Assembly: GCA_020630575.1 (NCBI GenBank)
Contig: JAHDBD010000013.1
Coordinates: forward strand, 1-64,000
Origin: Bernardetia sp.
Lineage (GTDB): Bacteria > Bacteroidota > Bacteroidia > Cytophagales > Bernardetiaceae
Direction: 5' to 3'
DNA length: 64,000 bases
A program made the position numbers and the translations under genes. Shown here in pieces: positions 29,746 to 38,000 of this stretch (position 1 is the stretch's first letter; each line of letters opens with the position of its first letter). Under the pieces are notes generated by a model. The model did no database searches, was not told the origin of the DNA, and saw only the letters and a program-made list of their open reading frames with translations.

Positions 29746-31227
29746 ATGAAACATCAAATTTTAACCCTTGCTTTTTTCCTTACTTCCTTCTTCTTTTTAG
29801 GAATAACAATGACTACTTTTGCACAGCAAAATGATAGTACGACTATTAAAATTACTTTACCAGAAGCTAAAGACACAGAAAATGCAGAAGTAAATTTAAT
29901 TTATAATCACCCTGTTTTTTATGAATTAGTAAAGAAATTTCAATTTACTCCAATAGAAAATAATAAATTTGAATACATTTTAAAGTTTGCTATCTCAAAA
30001 CCTCAAGAGTATCATATTAGTGCAAACTCAGAATGGGATTTTAGTTTACTTATTTTTCCTAATGACGAGATAGAAATTGTTTTGTATAAAGGAAATGAAG
30101 CAAAATTTGTAAAAGGCAAAACAGTAAAAGAAAATCAAAGTACGTATGATTGGAAAAAAGAAATACTCTATCGAAATGAAGATTTTGTAACTTTTGAGTG
30201 GCAGGAAGCTATACAAAAAATGGATAGTTTGACAAATGCGTATCTTTCAAATTATGAAAAAGTATTTGAAGGTTCTAAACCAAACCCTATTTTTGATACT
30301 TATTTTCGTACAGAACTAAAACTAACCCATATATACATTTATAATCAATATCCTTTTTCTCGTAATCGCTATTTAGGAGAAAAAAGTTATGATAAAAATA
30401 TTTATAAAGAATATAGAAAATCAATTCCCACTCTTGAAACTGATTTGAATGCTGATTATCCTTATACAAACTCGTATTTGAATTATATTTCATACAATTC
30501 ACTAGGAGAAGAGTGCGTATATGAAGAGGGAAGTAGCAGAACAGAGTTTATAAAATGTCAGTATGAAGGACTGCAAAAATTGACTTCAAAAAATAAAGAA
30601 CTCCAAAAAACTCTTTCTTTTACTAGTGCTAATAATACTATTCAATCAATAAAAATGGCTGGAGTTATAGGAATAGATGCAAAAGAAGAAAAAAAATTAG
30701 CTGCTTTTTTAGATACATTTTTGGAAGAATTAAATAAAAAATACCCTAACACAGAAGAAGTTATTTTTTTAGAAAAACAAATTAAACTACTAAGGAAAAT
30801 AGCAACAGGAAGTAATGCTCCAGCATTTTCACTAAAAAATAAAGACGGCAAAACTGTTTCTTTATCCGACTTAAAAGGAAAATATATTTTAATAGATTTT
30901 TGGGCGACGTGGTGTCAGCCTTGTATTAGAGAAATTCCTTTTTCCAAAGAATTAGAAGAAGAATTTAGTGATGATGTTACTTTTGTTTATGTCTGCATGG
31001 CTAGTAAAGAGGACAAATGGAAAGAAATGGTAGCTGAAAAAGGCTTAAAAGGTCTTCAATTATTTACAGAAGGAGAGCAGGAAAAACAAATGGCAGATGA
31101 TTATCAAGTTTCCTTTTTTCCAACCTATATACTTTTGGACAGAGAAGGAAAGATAATTACTAAAAACATACGCCCTTCAAATAATGGAAGAGAAGTTTTG
31201 AAAGAAATCATAGAGGCAGAAAAGTAA
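29746..31227 (+). CDS. secreted TlpA-like thioredoxin-fold protein, copy 2
   Basis: 493 residues, paralogue of the gene 38 bases upstream with the same plan: signal peptide ending near TFAQ, an unrecognised 330-residue domain, and a C-terminal TlpA domain with active site WATWCQPC (Cys390, Cys393). The first 36 bases of the two genes are identical and the segment after the signal peptide (AQQNDSTTIKI) matches, while the middle domains have diverged clearly, so the pair arose by tandem duplication with conservation or conversion of the 5' end. Function inferred as periplasmic thiol-disulfide exchange. Confidence 0.87.
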   Translation: MKHQILTLAFFLTSFFFLGITMTTFAQQNDSTTIKITLPEAKDTENAEVNLIYNHPVFYELVKKFQFTPIENNKFEYILKFAISKPQEYHISANSEWDFSLLIFPNDEIEIVLYKGNEAKFVKGKTVKENQSTYDWKKEILYRNEDFVTFEWQEAIQKMDSLTNAYLSNYEKVFEGSKPNPIFDTYFRTELKLTHIYIYNQYPFSRNRYLGEKSYDKNIYKEYRKSIPTLETDLNADYPYTNSYLNYISYNSLGEECVYEEGSSRTEFIKCQYEGLQKLTSKNKELQKTLSFTSANNTIQSIKMAGVIGIDAKEEKKLAAFLDTFLEELNKKYPNTEEVIFLEKQIKLLRKIATGSNAPAFSLKNKDGKTVSLSDLKGKYILIDFWATWCQPCIREIPFSKELEEEFSDDVTFVYVCMASKEDKWKEMVAEKGLKGLQLFTEGEQEKQMADDYQVSFFPTYILLDREGKIITKNIRPSNNGREVLKEIIEAEK

Positions 31228-31234
31228 AAATAAC

Positions 31235-31284
31235 AAAACCCTAAAATCAATTTCTAAACAGAATTAAATTAATTTTAGGGTTTT
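31235..31284. terminator. bidirectional terminator between TlpA pair and STAS gene
   Basis: 13-bp perfect outer stem AAAACCCTAAAAT/ATTTTAGGGTTTT with additional inner pairing AATTT/AAATT. A-rich and T-rich flanks serve the convergent genes on both strands. Confidence 0.75.
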
Positions 31285-31311
31285 AAAAAAGCATTCATTA
31301 ACAATTAAAAA

Positions 31312-31698
31312 TTAACCATTATTCTTATCTTCTTCTTTAATATCACGTTCCAGTTCTGCCATAAAAACAGCATCAACTGATTCTGCTACGGTTGGGATGA
31401 TATTCAAGACGCTATCTAATTTTGAAATTGTCATGAGTTTCATGACGTGGTCACTTACGGCAGCAAGAGCCAAATAACCATTGATTTGCTCAGAAAGACG
31501 TTTGGCTACCAAAATAGAACTAAGTCCAGATGAATCTACATACTTGATATCGCCCATGTCAAAAATAAGATTGACCATTCCAGACTGATAAAGCGTAAAA
31601 AATTCGGTTTTTAATTTGGGTGCAATTGAAGAGTCTAGTTTTTCTTCTTGCAACTTAAATACAGTATATTGTTCTTGTTTGTTGAGTGTAAATTTCAT
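31312..31698 (-). CDS. STAS-domain anti-sigma factor antagonist
   Basis: 128 residues with a complete STAS fold. The phosphorylation loop is DIKYVDSSGLSSILVAKRL at about residues 51-69, the Ser of DSSG being the usual switch residue. Such proteins release sigma factors or other targets from RsbW-like kinases when dephosphorylated by a PP2C enzyme. The SpoIIE phosphatase at 25987-27879 is a natural partner. The C terminus (ERDIKEEDKNNG) is a charged tail. Function of the circuit is unknown. Confidence 0.9.
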   Translation of the reverse strand: MKFTLNKQEQYTVFKLQEEKLDSSIAPKLKTEFFTLYQSGMVNLIFDMGDIKYVDSSGLSSILVAKRLSEQINGYLALAAVSDHVMKLMTISKLDSVLNIIPTVAESVDAVFMAELERDIKEEDKNNG

Positions 31699-31957
31699 AC
31701 TATTTTTTTATAAAAATGAATAGGGAGTAGGAATCAAAAAATGGTTTTGAATAATATACGAAATAATTTTTCAAAAATTTAATCATCTCTCAAAAAATCA
31801 AATCGTTTTGTTTGTCTAGCAAGTTACAAAAAAACCTCAAAACCTCTCTATTGTTTAAACCTTGTTTTTTAGTCTTTTCTAAATTAGCATTTACAGTGCT
31901 TTCCATTTATTCCTTTCAATTTTTTTTTGATTTTTCTTTGTTTTTATTGTCTCATAG
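31699..31957. other. AT-rich region upstream of rpsT promoter
   Basis: About 260 bases between the divergent STAS gene and the rpsT promoter. No gene or repeat is visible. Confidence 0.3.
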
Positions 31958-31989
31958 TTTGTGAAAGTTGTAGATAAGTCGTATTTTTG
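31958..31989 (+). promoter_or_regulatory. rpsT promoter, TTTG-N20-TATTTTTG
   Basis: -33 element TTTG (31958-31961) and -7 element TATTTTTG (31982-31989) separated by 20 bases, both matching the Bacteroidota consensus. Expected start near 31996. Confidence 0.65.
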
Positions 31990-31995
31990 CGCTCT

Positions 31996-32445
31996 TTATA
32001 CGGTTCTTATTTAATTAGGAACAGTAGAAGACAAAAATCTTTATTTTAGTAAGATTAAAGGTTTTATCAAAAGAAATCAGTTCAAAAAATCGTAAAATCA
32101 AATTGTATTTTGATACAATAAGATGAAAACGAATAATCAAGAAAAGCACAAAAAACGAATACTTTACAAGTAAAAAAATTAAACATTAATTTGTAAATCG
32201 TTACTAATCATTAGATTATTATCGTAATTTTTAATTCGTAATTCGTAATTGTTTCCAACTTTTCATCAGGCTTTTATTTTATTCCTCTCATAAAATCAAA
32301 GCTCTGTAATTTAATAAACGGATTGCTCTATTTTTATTAAATTTAGGATTGAAATTAGGTTTTTTATTTAATCACAAAGAATTCTTTTTAATCAGATGAT
32401 TTTTTCTGTTTTAAGAAAATCTCATCAAAAATAGTTTAACATTAA
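31996..32445 (+). promoter_or_regulatory. long rpsT leader, about 450 nt
   Basis: If transcription starts near 31996 the rpsT mRNA has an unusually long untranslated leader. It contains a small hairpin GTTC...GAAC at about 32003-32022 and an AT-rich middle with a tandem AATTCGT motif near 32236-32250. No ORF of interest lies in it, and no internal TAnnTTTG element was found. Translational autoregulation of bS20 is known in E. coli; a regulatory role here is inference. Confidence 0.4.
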
Positions 32446-32703
32446 ATGGCAAATCATAAATCAGCCCTCAAGCGTATTCGTGGAAATGAAGCTAAACGTC
32501 TTCGTAACCGTTACCAATTAAAAACTACTCGTACATTCATGAAGCGTTTGCGTGCAACTACTGATGCAGCAGAAGCAAAAGAATTACTTCCTAAAGTAAT
32601 CGCAATGGTAGATAAATTAGCAAAACGCAATATCATTCACGATAGAAATGCTGCTAACAAAAAATCTAAATTGATGAAATATGTAAACACTTTGTCTGCA
32701 TAA
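32446..32703 (+). CDS. rpsT: 30S ribosomal protein bS20
   Basis: 85 residues, the usual length. MANHKSALKRIRGNEAKRLR is the typical N terminus, followed by long basic helices (KTTRTFMKRLRATTD, VDKLAKRNIIHDRNAANKKS) that thread into 16S rRNA in the 30S body. Monocistronic with a long leader and a perfect terminator. Confidence 0.97.
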   Translation: MANHKSALKRIRGNEAKRLRNRYQLKTTRTFMKRLRATTDAAEAKELLPKVIAMVDKLAKRNIIHDRNAANKKSKLMKYVNTLSA

Positions 32704-32733
32704 TTTGTAGTAGAAATTTTAGTATTTCATTAT

Positions 32734-32770
32734 AAAAAGGCAACTTTAATATTTTTAAAGTTGCCTTTTT
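32734..32770 (+). terminator. rpsT terminator
   Basis: Perfect 16-bp stem AAAAAGGCAACTTTAA/TTAAAGTTGCCTTTTT with a 5-nt loop. Confidence 0.9.
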
Positions 32771-32789
32771 CTGTTTTAATTTGAAAATC

Positions 32790-32874
32790 CTCAACGACGC
32801 TTTTAAGCTCGTTGACGGTTGATATGTCTTATAAAATCAGCCGTCGTTGAGACTCAAATGAAGCCGTCAACGAG
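32790..32874. repeat. interleaved double inverted repeat upstream of dxs
   Basis: Two perfect inverted repeats are interleaved in order A-B-A'-B'. CTCAACGACG (32790-32799) pairs with 32842-32851, and CTCGTTGACGG (32808-32818) pairs with 32864-32874. The two left arms are also near-complements of each other (CAACGA/TCGTTG), so an alternative local hairpin exists. The element ends 17 bases before the dxs start, so it lies in the dxs leader. It is richer in G+C than its surroundings. Confidence 0.7.
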
Positions 32875-32891
32875 GTTTCAATGTAGTAAAA

Positions 32892-34811
32892 ATGTCTATC
32901 AAAAATCTCACTCTTATAGAACTAAAAGAAAAGTGCCAACAACTTCGTCATTTTATCATCGAACATGTAGCACAAAATGGAGGACATTTAGGGGCAACTT
33001 TGGGGGTAATTGAGCTTACTATTGCCCTTCATAAAGCCTTTTCTTTTTTGGGTACAGAACAATCTGACAAACTTGTTTGGGATGTTGGTCATCAAGCCTA
33101 CGCACACAAAATTCTGACAAACAGAAAAAATAAGTTTCCTACTATCAGAAAACAAAATGGTCTTTCAGGTTTTCCTTCTATCAAAGAAAGCAAGTTTGAT
33201 GATTTTGGGACAGGACATTCTTCTACTTCTATTTCTGCTATTTTGGGAATGGCTGTGGCCTCTCAATTTTCACAAGATGAAAGCATAAAAAACCGTTGGC
33301 ATATTGCCGTTATTGGTGATGGTGCTTTTACAGCTGGTTTGCCTTTTGAGGCTTTGAATAATATACGAAATAACATAGAAAATGGCATTCAGCCCAATAT
33401 TTTGATACTTCTTAATGATAATGGAATGTCTATTGATGAAAATGTTGGTACACTCAAAATCCATTTTGAAGAGCTTTCAAAACAGAAATGGAAAAAAGAA
33501 AATTCAGAAAACACATTTTCTATTCCTTCTATTTTTGAGTTTTTTGGAGGAAATTTTCATGGTTCTATAGATGGACATAATTTAGAAACATTACTTGATT
33601 TTTTTGATGAATTAAAGCAAAACACAAATCAGAATTTATATACAAATAAAGTTCATTTTCTTCATATCAAGACCATAAAAGGAAAAGGAATTATTGAAAA
33701 TGCTAATTCAGAATTAGAATCGAAATATAATTCGTGGCACGCTCCAGCCAAATTTGAAACCAAAACGGGTCAGCTTATCAAATCAGAGTCCTCAACTAAA
33801 AAGTCATTTCTCAAATTTCAAGATGTTTTTGGTAAAACAATTACACAATTAGCCAAACAAAACTCTAAAATTATTGCTGTTACTCCTGCTATGGCATCAG
33901 GTAGTTCACTTTTAGAGATGCAAAAAGAATTTCCTAATCGTATTTTTGATGTTGGAATTGCAGAACAACATGCTGTTACTTTTTCGGCAGGTTTGGCTAC
34001 TCAAAAAATGATTCCTTTTTGTGTCATTTATTCTACTTTTTTACAGCGCAGTTATGACCAAGTTATTCATGACGTTTGTGTACAAGAACTCAAAGTAATT
34101 TTTTGTATTGATAGAGCAGGCTTAGTGGGAGCAGATGGAGCAACACATCAAGGAGTTTATGATATTGCTTTTTTGCGTGCTATTCCAAATCTTGTTTTGG
34201 CTGCACCAATGGACGAAATAGAGTTTCAAAAAATGCTTTTTGCAGCCCAATTAGAACAAAACAAAACTTCCTTTGCTATTCGTTATCCTCGTGGAGAAGG
34301 CTTTTTAGTAGAAAATAATGATACGAGTAGAGAAAGATTATTATCAATTGATCAATTAGAAGAGTCAGAAAATAAAATAGAAATAGGAAAATCCAGAAGT
34401 ATAAAAAAAGCCAATAATAAAACTCAAATTGTAATTCTTTCTTACGGAATTACAGGAAATTTTGCAAAAGAAGCTATCGAAGTTTTAGAAAATAATCAGG
34501 ACTTTCAAAATAAAATAGCTCATTATGATATGCGTTTTTGTAAACCTTTAGATGAAGATATTTTACATCATATTTTGGGATTTGAGAATATAAAAAACAT
34601 AATCACAATAGAAGATGGAAGTAAAATAGGAGGTTTTGGAGGTGCTATCTTAGAGTTTTTGAATAAAAACAACTATTTACAACGCCTTGATAAAGTAGAA
34701 ATTTTAGGTGTTCCAGATTCTATTATTTCCCACGCAAGCCAACAAGAACAATATAACTTCTGTGGAATAAGTACTGAAAGTATAATAAATACAGTCAGGC
34801 TTTATTTTTGA
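32892..34811 (+). CDS. dxs: 1-deoxy-D-xylulose-5-phosphate synthase
   Basis: 639 residues. Thiamine-diphosphate enzyme that condenses pyruvate and glyceraldehyde-3-phosphate, the first step of the MEP isoprenoid pathway. Signatures: WDVGHQAYAHKIL near residue 49, DFGTGHSSTSISAILGMAVA near 104, the TPP/Mg motif IGDGAFTAG...LLNDNGMSI (about 143-182), HIKTIKGKG, and the catalytic Glu in FDVGIAEQHAVTFSAGLA near 355-372, then DRAGLVGADGATHQG. Length is standard. The palindromic repeat at 32790-32874 lies in the leader. Other MEP genes are not in the window. Confidence 0.96.
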   Translation: MSIKNLTLIELKEKCQQLRHFIIEHVAQNGGHLGATLGVIELTIALHKAFSFLGTEQSDKLVWDVGHQAYAHKILTNRKNKFPTIRKQNGLSGFPSIKESKFDDFGTGHSSTSISAILGMAVASQFSQDESIKNRWHIAVIGDGAFTAGLPFEALNNIRNNIENGIQPNILILLNDNGMSIDENVGTLKIHFEELSKQKWKKENSENTFSIPSIFEFFGGNFHGSIDGHNLETLLDFFDELKQNTNQNLYTNKVHFLHIKTIKGKGIIENANSELESKYNSWHAPAKFETKTGQLIKSESSTKKSFLKFQDVFGKTITQLAKQNSKIIAVTPAMASGSSLLEMQKEFPNRIFDVGIAEQHAVTFSAGLATQKMIPFCVIYSTFLQRSYDQVIHDVCVQELKVIFCIDRAGLVGADGATHQGVYDIAFLRAIPNLVLAAPMDEIEFQKMLFAAQLEQNKTSFAIRYPRGEGFLVENNDTSRERLLSIDQLEESENKIEIGKSRSIKKANNKTQIVILSYGITGNFAKEAIEVLENNQDFQNKIAHYDMRFCKPLDEDILHHILGFENIKNIITIEDGSKIGGFGGAILEFLNKNNYLQRLDKVEILGVPDSIISHASQQEQYNFCGISTESIINTVRLYF

Positions 34812-35092
34812 TTTAATTGCATAAACCAAAATTATATTCTGTTTTATCTAAAAACACTTGCATTAAATAGTAAAAAACAGTATCTTAACTTAATTAATTT
34901 AAACAAACTAAAACTTAGATTTTATAAGAATAGAATTAGTGCTTTTCAAACTATTTTTATTTGCTGAAAAATATTTCCCCAATTTAGATTTTGTTTAGAG
35001 TAAAGAATACTTCCCCTTATTTTGCTCAATTTAACTCACTATTTTCTAATGGTGATGTCAATATGTATTTTAAATAAACAGAAGATAAAACT

Positions 35093-38000
35093 ATGACCAC
35101 TTACGAAGAATTAGAAAATTGCCAAAATCAGCTTCAGTCTTTAGTGGATGCCCTTGATAGAAGTGCTATTGTTTCAATAGCTGATAAACAAGGAAAAATT
35201 ACCAAAATCAATGATGAGTTTTGTCGTATTTCTCAATACACAGAAAAGGAGCTTTTAGGAAAAGACCACAGAATTGTAAACTCTGGACATCATACAAAAG
35301 AGTTTTGGAAGGAAATGTGGAGAGATATTTCTAGAGGGAAAACATGGAGAGCTGAAGTAAAAAATAAAGCCAAAGATGGTTCTTTTTATTGGGTAGATAC
35401 AGTCATTAATCCAATGTTTGATGAAAATAAAAAAATTACGAGTTATTTATCTATTCGTTATCTTATTACAGATAGAAAAAAAGCTGAAGCTGATATAGCA
35501 ATTCAAAAAGAACAATTAGAGGAATCAAATCTAATTATCAATTCTCAACTAGAAGCAATTAGTACAAGTTTTGGGTATGTAGAATTTAATTTAGAAAGGA
35601 AAATAACGAAAGTAAATCCAATGTTTGCTAAGTGGACAGAGTTTTCAGAAACAGAACTTATCGGACTTTCTCACAAAGAACTGCTACCTCAAGATGAAGA
35701 AACAGAAACCTATTTTAAAAACCTTTGGAAACAATTAGAAGAAGGAAAAACTATAAGTGGTGTATTCAAACGAAAAACTAAATCTGATAAAAATTTATGG
35801 ATTTTTGGTGCATATTGTCCAGTCAAAAATGACAGAGGAGAAGTTATTAGAGTAGTAAAAATTGCTTCTAATTACAATGCTCAAAAAGAAGCTGAAAATG
35901 AAATTCAACAGCAACAAGAAGAACTGCAAGCAACAGAAGAAGAATTAAGACAAAACTTAGAAGAGTTAAATGCTACACAAGAGCAATTACAAGAAACTTT
36001 CTTATTAAATAAATCTCAATTAGATGCTATCAGTACCAGTTTTGGGTATGTAGAATTTAATTTAGAAAGGAAAATAATTAAAGTAAATCCAATTTTTGCT
36101 AATTGGACAGAGTTTTCTGATAGTGAGCTTATCGGACTTTCACACAAAGAGCTACTACCACAAGATGAAGAAACAGAAACCTATTTCAAAAACCTTTGGA
36201 AACAATTAGAAGAAGGAAAAACTGTAAATGGAGTATTTAAACGAAAAACCAAATCTGATAAAAATTTATGGGTCTTTGGGGCATATTGTCCAGTCAAAAA
36301 TGACAGAGGTGAAGTTATTAGAGTAATCAAAATTGCTTCTAATTACAATGCTCAAAAAGAAGCTGAAAATGAAATTCAACAGCAACAAGAAGAACTGCAA
36401 GCAACAGAAGAAGAATTAAGACAAAACTTAGAAGAGTTAAATGCTACACAAGAGCAATTACAAGAAACTTTCTTATTAAATAAATCTCAATTAGATGCTA
36501 TCAGTACCAGTTTTGGGTATGTAGAATTTAATTTAGAAAGGAAAATAATTAAAGTAAATCCAATTTTTGCTAATTGGACAGAGTTTTCTGATAGTGAGCT
36601 TATCGGACTTTCACACAAAGAACTACTACCTCAAGATGATGAAACTGAAAGTTATTTCAAAAATCTTTGGAAACAATTAGAAGAAGGAAAAACAGTAAGT
36701 GGAGTTTTCAGACGAAAAACCAAATCTGATAAAGACTTATGGATTTTTGGAGCGTATTGTCCTGTCAAAAATGAAAAAGGAAAAGTAATTAGAGTAATCA
36801 AAATTGCTTCTAATTATAATACTCAAAAAGAAGCTGAAATTGAAATCCAAGCACAACGAGAAGAACTACAAGCAACAGAAGAAGAATTAAGACAAAATTT
36901 GGAAGAGTTAAATGCTACACAAGAACAATTACAAGAAACTTTCTTATTAAATAAATCTCAATTAGATGCTATCAGTACCAGTTTTGGGTATGTAGAATTT
37001 AATTTAGAAAGGAAAATAATTAAAGTAAATCCAATTTTTGCTGAATGGACCGAATTTGATCAGGGTGAGCTTATCGGACTTTCTCATAAAAAACTTTTGC
37101 CTCAAGACGAGCAAACAGAAATATATTTTAAAGACCTTTGGGACAAACTAAAAAAAGGAAAAACAGTAAGTGGAGTTTTCAGACGAAAAACCAAATCTAA
37201 TAAAGATTTGTGGGTTTTTGGTGCATATTGTCCTGTAACAAATGACAAAGGAGAAGTAATTAGAGTAATCAAAATTGCTACAAATTACAATGCTCAAAAA
37301 CAAAACGAAAATGAAATTCAAGCTCAACAAGAAGAACTCCAAGCTACAGAAGAGGAACTGAGACAAAACTTAGAGGAATTGAATGCAACTCAAGAGCAAC
37401 TTCAGGAACAAAAACTAAAAATTGAAGAAGAAGGCATTTATAGAAAAGCAATTTTAGAAAATGCTCCAATGATGCTCATAGCAATTGATTTGAAAGGTAC
37501 AATTACCAGTTTTAATTCGCTTGCAGAAAAATTATTAGAATACGAAGCTGAAAAAGTAGTAGGAAAAGTTTCTCCTATTATTTTCCATGATATGGACGAA
37601 ATAAAAGTCTATGCAAAACAACTTTCAGAAGAATTAGATGAAATAATTCCAGTAGGTTTTGATGTTCTGACAGCAAAAGCAAAACGTAATCTGCCAACAG
37701 CAAAAGAATGGACATATATTTCTAAAAATGGAAAAATATTTCCAGTAGAATTACATATAAGTAGCATCAAAAATGACAAAACAGGAGAGACAATTGGCTA
37801 TCTTGCTATGGCTCAAGATATTACAGACAGAAAAGAAGCAGATAAAGAACTTCAAAAACTCTCTGTTGTGGCACGAGAAACAAGTAATGCCATTGTCATT
37901 ACAGATGCAGAAGGTTATACAACTTGGGTAAATGAAGGTTTTACTAGAACAACAGGTTACACACTTCCTGAGATTATAGGCAAAAAACCTGGAAAGTTGT

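Noticed and set aside
35570-37453. Possible CRISPR-like or satellite array
   Set aside because: The repeats are 471 bp, in frame and encode PAS domains; no spacer structure.
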